Source: P36-A1 sp049478495 (lineage in GTDB: Bacteria > Bacillota_I > Bacilli_A > JAJDGJ01). From it: a stretch of 64,000 bases of DNA. Positions 37,937 through 46,322 of this stretch are shown in pieces; the first letter of the stretch is position 1; each line of letters starts with the position of its first letter. The stretch is taken from contig NZ_CP168083.1 of the NCBI RefSeq assembly GCF_049478495.1, positions 62,001 through 126,000 of the forward strand, in the 5' to 3' direction. The notes beneath the pieces were generated by a model. It saw nothing but the letters and a program-made list of their open reading frames with translations, was not told the origin of the DNA and did no database searches. Made by a program: the position numbers and the translations under genes.

Positions 37937-37980
37937 AAGCTATATTTACATTATTTAAAGTAAATATAGCTTTTTTTTTA
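37937..37980 (+). terminator. Strong rho-independent terminator
   Basis: GCTATATTTAC and GTAAATATAGC around a short loop, followed by nine T. With the promoter at 37611 it defines an RNA of about 330 nt. Confidence 0.9.
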
Positions 37981-38100
37981 TGTCTTATTGCATGATGATT
38001 AATAATTCCTTAATATATTTCATAAATAATTATCATTTTTAATTAACTGATTGAACATTTATGATAAAATGAATTTATATTAAATTCAGGAGGAAACTAT

Positions 38101-39843
38101 ATGAAAAAATGGGAATGCTCAGTTTGTGGTTATATACATAACGATGTAATGCCACCACAAAACTGCCCAGTATGCAATGCAGATCAAAGCTTGTTTATCT
38201 TACTAGAAAATGAGACTGAAATAAACGACAAAACAAATTATGCAACAGATTTAGATATAGCAATTGTTGGAAGTGGTGTAGCTGGATTAACAGCTGCAAT
38301 TACAGCACATCTAGATGGATTTAAAGTTGCGATATTTGAAAAAGCAGACAAAGTTGGAGGAACTAGTAAAAGATCAGGTGGTAGAATTTGGGTTCCTGGA
38401 AATCTTAAACAAATCGAACATGGACTACTAGATAATAAACAAGATTGCTTGAGATATTTTGTAAGAATTGCATATCCAGAAACATATGATCCTGGATTAG
38501 ACTTCTTAGGAATAGATGAATCAAAATATAACAAGATCCTATCATATATAGATAATGCTAAAGTAATGATTGATTACTTAGAAAAAAATAAAGTTCTAAA
38601 ATATGATATAGATATTAATCATAATAATGAAGCATATACAGATTATGTTGAAAATATAGTAGAAAATAAAAGTATTAGAGGAAGAAGTGTAGTAACTTTA
38701 GATAAAGATAGTAAACCACAAATGGGTAATGGATTAGTCAAACTATTACATGATTTTTTAATTAAAGAAAAAGTAGAAATTCATTTAGAATCAAGAGTTG
38801 AAGATATTATCCTAGAAAATAACCAAGTTAAAGCAATCGTAGTAAACAATCAAATTGTTAAAACAAAAGAAGGTGTAATCTTTGGTAGTGGTGGTTTTTC
38901 AAAAAATAAAGATTTAATGGAAAGATTTCAAACAGGTATTCACTATGGTGGATGTGCCGTTAAAGAAAACACTGGAGATTTAGTGGAAATAGCACAAAAG
39001 CATAATTTGCCTTTAGGACATATGAATAATGCATTTAGAGCACAAAGTATCTTAGACTTTTATCGTGCAAATCCAGATGGTAGCTCAAACATGTTTTACA
39101 CAGTAGGAGATAGTGTTATACAAGTAAATAAATTTGGAAAACGTGTAATGAATGAAAAAAGAGGTTACAATGATCGAACAATGAAACACTTTGTTTTTGA
39201 TGAAAATTATGCAGGTTATCCAAATAGATTTATGTATTTAATATTCGATCAAAGAACAGCTGAAATGTGGGCAGGTTTTCCACCATACAGTGCAACCAAT
39301 ATTGCTGATGCACCACATGTCTTAAGTGGTGAAACAATAGATGAACTATCAGAGCATTTAGCATTACATATTGGAGATATCGGTCATACAATAAAAGATT
39401 ATGTATTAGATGATGATTTTAATGAAAATTTAAAAGAAACAGTAGAAAGATTCAATGAATTTGCTAGAACAGGAGTAGATAAAGATTTCAAACGAGGAGA
39501 AAGCAATTACGATTTGGAATATCCAACATTTCCTCCAACAAATCCTAATACAAAGCACAAACTAAATACTAGTAAAAATCCAAGTATGTACCCAATTAGT
39601 GATAAAGGACCATATTATGCTATAATTCTAGCAGCAGGAACTCTAGACACAAATGGTGGAGTAATAACAAATGAGCATGGACAAATACTTAATAACAATA
39701 ATGAAGTAATAAAAGGATTATATGGAGCAGGAAACTGTATATGTGGAATAGGTAGAAATTCATATGCAGGTGCCGGTGCAACATTAGGACCTGCAATGAC
39801 TTATGGATACTTAGCAGTAAAAGATATTAAAAATAAGCAATAA
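38101..39843 (+). CDS. Rubredoxin-domain FAD-dependent oxidoreductase (fumarate reductase/KstD-like)
   Basis: 580 residues. The first 30 form a rubredoxin-type iron site (C6, C9, C22, C25 in WECSVCGYIHNDVMPPQNCP and VC). From about residue 50 an FAD-binding domain begins (DIAIVGSGVAGLTAAITAHL, then EKADKVGGTSKRSGGR) of the family that includes flavoprotein fumarate reductases, urocanate reductase and ketosteroid dehydrogenases. The end (GPYYAIILAAGTLDTNGGVI; YGAGNCICGIGRNSYAGAGA) is closest to the latter. The built-in rubredoxin site could pass electrons to FAD. The substrate is unknown. It sits after the hut genes, so an unsaturated acid such as urocanate is a conceivable but unproven acceptor. 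AGGAGG sets the start; monocistronic. Confidence 0.82.
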   Translation: MKKWECSVCGYIHNDVMPPQNCPVCNADQSLFILLENETEINDKTNYATDLDIAIVGSGVAGLTAAITAHLDGFKVAIFEKADKVGGTSKRSGGRIWVPGNLKQIEHGLLDNKQDCLRYFVRIAYPETYDPGLDFLGIDESKYNKILSYIDNAKVMIDYLEKNKVLKYDIDINHNNEAYTDYVENIVENKSIRGRSVVTLDKDSKPQMGNGLVKLLHDFLIKEKVEIHLESRVEDIILENNQVKAIVVNNQIVKTKEGVIFGSGGFSKNKDLMERFQTGIHYGGCAVKENTGDLVEIAQKHNLPLGHMNNAFRAQSILDFYRANPDGSSNMFYTVGDSVIQVNKFGKRVMNEKRGYNDRTMKHFVFDENYAGYPNRFMYLIFDQRTAEMWAGFPPYSATNIADAPHVLSGETIDELSEHLALHIGDIGHTIKDYVLDDDFNENLKETVERFNEFARTGVDKDFKRGESNYDLEYPTFPPTNPNTKHKLNTSKNPSMYPISDKGPYYAIILAAGTLDTNGGVITNEHGQILNNNNEVIKGLYGAGNCICGIGRNSYAGAGATLGPAMTYGYLAVKDIKNKQ

Positions 39844-39854
39844 TAGTAAAAATC

Positions 39855-39886
39855 AAAAGACAAGAAAAAGTTCTTGTCTTTTTTTT
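39855..39886 (+). terminator. Rho-independent terminator
   Basis: AAAAGACAAGAA and TTCTTGTCTTTT with a short loop and a T-run. In the rest of the gap (39887-40285) I find only a weaker hairpin before a T-run near 40090-40128 and no gene. Confidence 0.9.
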
Positions 39887-40285
39887 ACATCAATATAAAA
39901 ATAATAAATAGGATAGTTATAAAATTATTAAACAAATTTATTATAAGAAAAAATTTTAAAAAAAGGTGTTTATAAATACACAAAAGATACATAAGGTTAA
40001 TTATTAAAATATAGATAAAAATAATACGATAAGTATCAATATAAATAATATTGTTAAAAATACAAACTAAAATAGTTAATATATAATTAGTAAGAAATCA
40101 TCTGCTTAAAGGGTTATTTCTTTTTTTATTTTAATACAAATAATATAATTATAATATATCAACAACAAGTAAAAAATGAACTTAATTAGACGATAATAAT
40201 AAATAGACAGTTTTCGAATAAAAATTGACTAATTGCAACATTAGAATCAATAAGAAAACATCAAATATTAAATATCGTGTTACGT

Positions 40286-40314
40286 TTGTTAGTGTAAAAA
40301 TAGTGTGATAGAAT
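40286..40314 (+). promoter_or_regulatory. Promoter of the Pel cluster
   Basis: TTGTTA (40286-40291), 17 bp, TAGAAT (40309-40314) with TGA before it as an extended -10. It leaves a leader of about 100 nt before the first gene. I could not recognise a c-di-GMP riboswitch in that leader. Confidence 0.55.
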
Positions 40315-40419
40315 CGTATAAAGTATTACTTTTAAGACAAAACGCTTAATAAATATACTTTTCTAATAACCAATTATTTACATTGTATTAACTTTAAAAT
40401 TGAGAAAAAGGTGTGAGAA

Positions 40420-41253
40420 ATGACAGGAAGAAAAAATATACAAATAGCAATTGTTTTACTTGTTATAGTTTTAATTTTTATAGCGACTGTACTATCAAAC
40501 ACAAAAAAGGAAAATAAATTAATGAATATCCAAAAAAGCGAATTATTTAAAGTGTATTATGGAATAGAATCAGATGAGGCAATAACAGAATTAAAAAAAT
40601 ATGATTATGTAATTGTAGAACCACTAAATTGGACAAATCTAGGTATTAAGAAAATTAGAGATTCTAATACTAAAGTGTATGGTTATTTAGATGTATTAGA
40701 ATATGATCCATCAAAGTATGAATATGAAATAATGAAATATGCCTTATTAATCAATGAAAAACAAATAAAAATAGAAAAATGGAATACTGTAATAATGGAT
40801 ATAAGGATAAAAGAATTTCAAAATTTCTTAATAAAATTTACAAATGATAATATTTCTGAAAAAATATATGATGGTATATTTTTAGATACAATAGGAGATG
40901 TTGATGATTATTTAAACAATCATAAAAAAGAACAAAACGAAATGCAAGATGCCTTAGCTCAATTTTTAATAAAATTAAAAAAAGAAACAAACACAAAAAT
41001 ACTAATTCAAAACTGGGGATTTACAACTTTTAAAAATCATACCAAAGACTATGTTGATATGATACTTTGGGAAGATTTTGTAAATGATAAAATTAGAAAT
41101 GATGAGTGGTCTTTAAATTGGATTAAATATTTTCAAGAAAACAATGTAAAAGTATTAACAATTATTAGAACAGAAGAGGATGCAAAATATTCAAGATCAC
41201 TTGGATTTGATTACAGCATTAATCCAAATGATATATATGATAATTTAGATTAG
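40420..41253 (+). CDS. Membrane-anchored PelA-type glycoside hydrolase (GH114-like)
   Basis: 277 residues with one N-terminal membrane anchor (about 8-27, IAIVLLVIVLIFIATVL) and an extracellular TIM-barrel-like domain: FKVYYGIESDEAITELKKYD, YVIVEPLNW, KVYGYLDVLEYDP, the acidic YDGIFLDTIGD, and KILIQNWGF. This resembles endo-alpha-1,4-polygalactosaminidase domains, the hydrolase half of Pseudomonas PelA. It likely trims or releases the Pel polymer. Here hydrolase and deacetylase are separate genes, as in Gram-positive pel loci. First gene of the cluster, 17 bp before the pelD-like gene. Confidence 0.75.
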   Translation: MTGRKNIQIAIVLLVIVLIFIATVLSNTKKENKLMNIQKSELFKVYYGIESDEAITELKKYDYVIVEPLNWTNLGIKKIRDSNTKVYGYLDVLEYDPSKYEYEIMKYALLINEKQIKIEKWNTVIMDIRIKEFQNFLIKFTNDNISEKIYDGIFLDTIGDVDDYLNNHKKEQNEMQDALAQFLIKLKKETNTKILIQNWGFTTFKNHTKDYVDMILWEDFVNDKIRNDEWSLNWIKYFQENNVKVLTIIRTEEDAKYSRSLGFDYSINPNDIYDNLD

Positions 41254-41270
41254 AAAAGGGGAGAATAATA

Positions 41271-42155
41271 ATGGAAAATAATGTAAAACCAACAAAAAGA
41301 AAAATAATAGAAATAGTAATCATAATAGGTATAATTACAATATTATTTATACTTATTCCACAGATACCAAAAGAATTAGAATATTACATATTACTAGTAA
41401 GTGTGGTATTTTTTGCAAGTTACTATGGGATATATATAGGAATTATAGCTTTAAGTTTAAGTTTAGCATCTCAAATGTTGCTTGGTATAACAAGACATGA
41501 AGATTTGTTACTATATTTTTGGGATAGTACATATTTATTTCAATTACTAACATTAGTAGTTTTAACATACCTTTGTGGATCAATGGCAACTGCCAAAGTA
41601 GAACAAAAAGCCTACAATAAAGATGAAAATTTTGAGTTGTCATTAGAAAATAGCGAATTAAAAAAAGCTATAAACCAACTTAATGTAACAAAAGATAAAT
41701 TAAAAAACAAAGTATTAGTATATGATAATCAAACAGGAAAAATGTTTGATATGCTTACAACATTTCAACAAACACCAAATAATAATCTACAAAAAACAGC
41801 TTTAGAAATACTTAGCTCAGAACTAGATTTTAAAGATGTAGTAATATATGAACAAAATAATCAAAGCGATAATTGGAAAACAGCACATTTAATCAGCGAT
41901 AAAGAAAAACAAGAAATAGAAATAAGCAATAAACTAATAGAATTAATGAATGAAGATAGATTACCAATAGTGCCATTACTAGATAATGATACTAAAACAA
42001 TATTGTTAGGACCAGTTTATGAAAATGACAAATTAAAATATGTAATTGCAATAGATGATGTAGACATAGCTAATATAAGTTCAGAACACTTTACTTTATT
42101 TTCAATGTTTACTAAAATCTATGGTTTAAGACTAGGTTTAAAAGATAAAAACTAA
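41271..42155 (+). CDS. PelD-like membrane GAF protein lacking GGDEF
   Basis: 294 residues: about four membrane segments in the first 107 (IIEIVIIIGIITILFILIP; YYILLVSVVFFASYYGIYIG; LALSL-type helix; QLLTLVVLTYLCGSMA), a short coiled coil (about 113-150) and a GAF-like domain (about 152-290, ending FTKIYGLRLGLKDKN). This is the PelD layout, but the protein stops where the degenerate GGDEF domain that binds c-di-GMP in Pseudomonas PelD should begin. It probably still scaffolds PelE, PelF and PelG in the membrane, controlled some other way. Ribosome site AGGGGAG. Call rests mainly on layout and neighbours. Confidence 0.7.
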   Translation: MENNVKPTKRKIIEIVIIIGIITILFILIPQIPKELEYYILLVSVVFFASYYGIYIGIIALSLSLASQMLLGITRHEDLLLYFWDSTYLFQLLTLVVLTYLCGSMATAKVEQKAYNKDENFELSLENSELKKAINQLNVTKDKLKNKVLVYDNQTGKMFDMLTTFQQTPNNNLQKTALEILSSELDFKDVVIYEQNNQSDNWKTAHLISDKEKQEIEISNKLIELMNEDRLPIVPLLDNDTKTILLGPVYENDKLKYVIAIDDVDIANISSEHFTLFSMFTKIYGLRLGLKDKN

Positions 42156-42171
42156 AATAGGAGGTTATATT

Positions 42172-43083
42172 ATGATTTATCTAGCAATAACAATTTATAT
42201 TATATGTATACTCCTATTCTTCAAGATAAAAAGTAAAAATAAAAATATACCAAGAAATATAGTAAGTTATAGTATTTTAGTAGCAATAATATTTCCAGTA
42301 CTAGGAATATTTTTAGGTATGTATCTATTGAATATAAATCAAGACGATATACATGAAGAATGGTTAAAAAAATATGATGATTTATTAATAAAAGATTTCA
42401 TTAACTATACAGATTTAACATATAGAGCTAAACTAGACCAGGACATTACACCTATAATAGATGGTCTAAATCTAAAAGATCCACAATTAGCAAGACACCT
42501 ATTATTAGAATTAGCTTCAGGTAGAGTAGAAAATGAAGGTAAATATATCAAAGCAGCTCTTAAAAGTAAAAATAAAGATATAGTACACTATTCAGCAACA
42601 ATGTTTGTAAACTTAATAAATAAATATCATTTAAGATTAGCGGAGTTATATACAGAATATGATAATAATAACAACAATCTAGATACAGCAATCAAAATAT
42701 GTGATGTATACCAAAGATTATTATCAAGTCATTTATTATATCCAGAAGACTATACAAGGAAAGTAAATGATTATTATGATTTTATAATACCATTAGTAAA
42801 AGATAATCCAGATAACATAGAAATAAAAAATTACTACTTATTACTTTTAATGAATAGTAAAGAATTTACAAGAGCAAAAAAAATCGCTTTAAATATGTTA
42901 GAAACAAATAATCATGATGATTATACTAAATTCCATTTAATGAAAATTGCACTGTACCAAAAAGATTGGAATTTAGTAAAAACATGTATAAAAGAACTAA
43001 ATACAAATGAAGCAAATAAATTATCAGAAAAAGATCATCGGTTGTTATTAGTTGTAGAAAGAGAGGTAAAACATGGAACATAA
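42172..43083 (+). CDS. PelE-like membrane protein with helical repeats
   Basis: 303 residues: two membrane segments (about 2-20 and 31-53) then a cytoplasmic all-helical region with TPR-like pairs (KIALNMLETNNHDDYTKFHL; MKIALYQKDWNLVKTCI). This matches PelE, which bridges PelD and the synthase complex. It is weakly conserved in general, so the call rests on topology and position between PelD- and deacetylase-like genes. AGGAGG precedes the start. Its end overlaps the next gene by 11 bp. Confidence 0.65.
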   Translation: MIYLAITIYIICILLFFKIKSKNKNIPRNIVSYSILVAIIFPVLGIFLGMYLLNINQDDIHEEWLKKYDDLLIKDFINYTDLTYRAKLDQDITPIIDGLNLKDPQLARHLLLELASGRVENEGKYIKAALKSKNKDIVHYSATMFVNLINKYHLRLAELYTEYDNNNNNLDTAIKICDVYQRLLSSHLLYPEDYTRKVNDYYDFIIPLVKDNPDNIEIKNYYLLLLMNSKEFTRAKKIALNMLETNNHDDYTKFHLMKIALYQKDWNLVKTCIKELNTNEANKLSEKDHRLLLVVEREVKHGT

Positions 43084-44911
43084 AATAAAAAGAATAATTG
43101 TCGGAGTATTGTTTGTATCAATCTTTTTTAGTGCTGCAATATTATTATATCGTTCAGATAAAATATACCAAGATGTATTTACCGAAACAGCACCAATTAA
43201 AAAAACATCAAAACTATATAATACTGATATACAAACAGAAAATAGCCAAGATAAGCAAAAAGTATATTTTGCAAAGTCAGAATATCCTGAAAACAAAGAG
43301 ATCAAAACAAATATAAAATACGCCTTAAAAAATGCTAAAATACAATACGGTAATGTAAATTTGAGTAGATTAGATAAGATATCTAATCCAGAATACTCAA
43401 TTGTAGCATTAAGTCAAAACACTCTGACAGAAAGTGAAATAAGTGACTTGTATTACTATATAGAAAAAGGTGGTAGAGTAATCTTTTTACAATATATCTT
43501 AAACATAGAGGATTCAAAACTAAAAACCATAACAGGAATAGACAAGGTAGGTAGTTATGAAACCAACCAAGGACTAGATTTCAAATACGATATTTATCCA
43601 GGGTATTCAAATGTAGATGATACTGATAGTGATGCCTTTATTTACTCAACAAGAGCAGTAGAGCTAAGTAAGACAACTACTAGAATAATAGATAGTCAAA
43701 ACAATCCATTAATATGGATGAATAGCTTTGGTAAAGGTAAAGTAATATATTGGAATAATGTAAACATAAATGACAAACTAAAAAGAGGACTAGCAATACA
43801 AACAATGGGAATAATGATGCCTTCATTTGTAACAGGTCATGCCGGTTTAAAAGTAATGCATATAGATGACTTTCCAGCACCAATTCCAGGAAATGAAACA
43901 AATGTTTTAGATGGTAAAACAAAAATGCCTGTAGCAGAATTTTATGAAGATTATTGGTGGAATGATATGTACAATACTGCCAAGAAGTATAACATCAAGT
44001 ATACAGGAGCAATAATAGGAACCTATGAAAATAAAGTAGAAAATATATCTGAAATATTTACAACGATGAAACACACACTTATAAAATATGGAAGATTATT
44101 ATTAAATATGAATAGTGAACTAAGTGTACATGGATATAATCATGAACCACTACTATTAAAAGATGATCCTGTAGATAAAGCTTTAGGATATACACCTTGG
44201 ACATCACAAAAAGCTATGGAAAAAGGTCTTACAGAATTAAAAACAACACTTAAAAAAATCTTTTCACAAACTGACATCAAGACATATGTAGCCCCTTCAA
44301 ATATTTTATCTGAAACAGGTGTAGATGCACTAAACAATGTATTTCCGAAGTTAGAAACAATAGCTGGATTATATTTTGGAAGCAAAGAACAAAGTAACTA
44401 TGTAACAGAGTTTGAAGCACATGATAGATATAAAAATATATTCTTATTTCCAAGAACACTATCAGGATATGAATTTACAGGTTATAACCAATACAGCTTA
44501 GTAGATGTATCGGCTAATATGGGAGTAATATCACATTTTATTCATCCAGATGATGCATTTGATTTAAAAAGATCTAATGGACTAACTTGGAAAGAACTAT
44601 CAAGTGAGTATGAAAAGATGCAAGAATTTATAAAAACAAGATATCCATTTATGGAAAGTTACACTCAAGAAGAAGCAACAAAATATTTAAAAGAATATTT
44701 AAGTGGTGATTTTGATGTAATAACCAAAAATAATATAATTACAATATATCAACATAACATGCCAATAGAAAGTTCATTCGTAATAAGAGTAGAAGATAAT
44801 AAAGAACCAGTTATTAAAAATGGGAAAGCAGAAATAGTAAAAATGAATGACAATCTATGGGCAATAAATGCAGATATTCCAGTACTAGAAATTGAACTAA
44901 AGGAGCGTTAA
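43073..44911 (+). CDS. PelA-type polysaccharide deacetylase (DUF2194-like)
   Basis: 612 residues. A membrane anchor (about 6-25) is followed by an amidotransferase/flavodoxin-like domain (about 60-240), then a deacetylase fold: VMHIDDFPAPIPGNETN (the catalytic/metal Asp pair, near residue 262), HGYNHEPL (metal His pair), YVAPSNI and SHFIHPDDAFD. A beta-rich C-terminal domain closes the protein (from about 535). It should partly deacetylate the GalNAc-rich Pel polymer outside the membrane. Compared with Pseudomonas PelA the glycoside hydrolase part is separate. Start overlaps the previous gene; pelF begins 1 bp after its stop. Confidence 0.75.
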   Translation: MEHKIKRIIVGVLFVSIFFSAAILLYRSDKIYQDVFTETAPIKKTSKLYNTDIQTENSQDKQKVYFAKSEYPENKEIKTNIKYALKNAKIQYGNVNLSRLDKISNPEYSIVALSQNTLTESEISDLYYYIEKGGRVIFLQYILNIEDSKLKTITGIDKVGSYETNQGLDFKYDIYPGYSNVDDTDSDAFIYSTRAVELSKTTTRIIDSQNNPLIWMNSFGKGKVIYWNNVNINDKLKRGLAIQTMGIMMPSFVTGHAGLKVMHIDDFPAPIPGNETNVLDGKTKMPVAEFYEDYWWNDMYNTAKKYNIKYTGAIIGTYENKVENISEIFTTMKHTLIKYGRLLLNMNSELSVHGYNHEPLLLKDDPVDKALGYTPWTSQKAMEKGLTELKTTLKKIFSQTDIKTYVAPSNILSETGVDALNNVFPKLETIAGLYFGSKEQSNYVTEFEAHDRYKNIFLFPRTLSGYEFTGYNQYSLVDVSANMGVISHFIHPDDAFDLKRSNGLTWKELSSEYEKMQEFIKTRYPFMESYTQEEATKYLKEYLSGDFDVITKNNIITIYQHNMPIESSFVIRVEDNKEPVIKNGKAEIVKMNDNLWAINADIPVLEIELKER

Positions 44912-44912
44912 T

Positions 44913-46322
44913 ATGAAAATAGGAATAATCGCAGAAGGATGCTATCCCTATGTAACAGGTGGAGTATCAAGCTGGATACAACAAATAGTAACTAATATGC
45001 CCCAACATGAATTTTATATTTATGCAATTTCTCCTTCAGAAGAAATACAAAAAAATAAATATGAATTACCTAGTAATATAAAAAAAGTAACTCAAATACC
45101 ACTAGTACAATATGAATATCCTAGAAAAGAAAACAAAATAAAAATCACTGCTTTAGAAAAGGAACTCTTAAAAAACTGGATGAGGTTCAAAAACATAAAT
45201 AGTGAAATATATAAATTATTAAATGATACTAGTAAAGTAGGCTATACTCAAGACTTTTTGCACAGTGAAATATTTTATGAACTAGTTACACAAATATACA
45301 AAGAAGAAAACAGAACAGAACCATTTATAGAATATTTTTGGACATGGAAAAATATTATGAGTCCACTACTGCAAGTAATACAAACAAAAATAGACGATGT
45401 AGATGTCTTACATGCAGTATCAACCGGTTATGGAGGAGTATTTGCAGCTAATCATAGTTATCTTAATCAAATACCATTAATACTATCAGAACATGGTATA
45501 TACTCAAGAGAAAGAGAAGAAGACATCTTACAATTTGATTGGATACCAGTAATATTTAAAGATATATGGATAAAATTTTACCATCAACTATCATTAATGA
45601 GCTATCATCAAAGTAACCAAATAACATCGTTGTTTGAAGAAAATGCCCAATATCAAATAGAAAAAGGAGCAGAAAGTAATAAAATTACAATACTACCAAA
45701 TGGAGTAAATGTAGAGATGTTATCCAACATCAAAAGACATCAATTCAATAAGGATAAAATAGAATTAGGAGCAATAATTAGATTTGTAAGTATAAAAGAT
45801 ATAAAAACAATGATCTATACTTGTGATCAATTAAGATACTTAAAAGTACCATTTCATTTAACATTAATAGGACCAACAGAAGAAAATAATGAATACTATG
45901 AAGAATGTCTAGATTTAATAACATCACTTCAATTAAATAATCAAATTACAATTACAGGAGAAGCTGATATAAAAGACTATCTACCTAAAATAGATTTATT
46001 GTTACTTTCAAGTATTTCAGAAGGACAACCATTATGTATACTTGAGGGAATGGCAGTTGGTATTCCTTCAGTAACAACAGATGTAGGTTCGTGTGTAGAA
46101 ATACAAAGTGGTACTAAAGATGATAATATTGGAAGCAGTGGTTTTGCCTGTAATCCAGTAAGTCCAACTCAAAAAGCAGAAAAAATAAAATACTTATATG
46201 ATAATCCTGAATTTTTAATAAGTATGGGTGATGCCGGAAAAGAAAGAGTCAGAAACCATTATAATGTTAAAGATATGTTGAAATCAATAAATGACTTATA
46301 TGAAAGAGCAGGTGTTAACTAA
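44913..46322 (+). CDS. pelF: Pel polysaccharide glycosyltransferase PelF
   Basis: 469-residue GT4-type glycosyltransferase. The N-terminal domain opens with IAEGCYPYVTGGVSSWIQQI, characteristic of PelF. Later blocks include LSEHGIYSREREEDIL, ILPNGVNVEML and the donor-binding SEGQPLCILEGMAVGIPSVT. PelF is the cytoplasmic synthase that extends Pel from UDP-GalNAc/UDP-sugar, docking to the PelD-PelE-PelG membrane complex. Ribosome site AAAGGAG; overlaps pelG by 1 nt (TAATG). Confidence 0.88.
   Translation: MKIGIIAEGCYPYVTGGVSSWIQQIVTNMPQHEFYIYAISPSEEIQKNKYELPSNIKKVTQIPLVQYEYPRKENKIKITALEKELLKNWMRFKNINSEIYKLLNDTSKVGYTQDFLHSEIFYELVTQIYKEENRTEPFIEYFWTWKNIMSPLLQVIQTKIDDVDVLHAVSTGYGGVFAANHSYLNQIPLILSEHGIYSREREEDILQFDWIPVIFKDIWIKFYHQLSLMSYHQSNQITSLFEENAQYQIEKGAESNKITILPNGVNVEMLSNIKRHQFNKDKIELGAIIRFVSIKDIKTMIYTCDQLRYLKVPFHLTLIGPTEENNEYYEECLDLITSLQLNNQITITGEADIKDYLPKIDLLLLSSISEGQPLCILEGMAVGIPSVTTDVGSCVEIQSGTKDDNIGSSGFACNPVSPTQKAEKIKYLYDNPEFLISMGDAGKERVRNHYNVKDMLKSINDLYERAGVN

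Noticed and set aside
40315..40419. Possible c-di-GMP riboswitch in the Pel leader
   Set aside because: I looked for the conserved GEMM pattern and found none; only a plain A+T-rich leader is visible.
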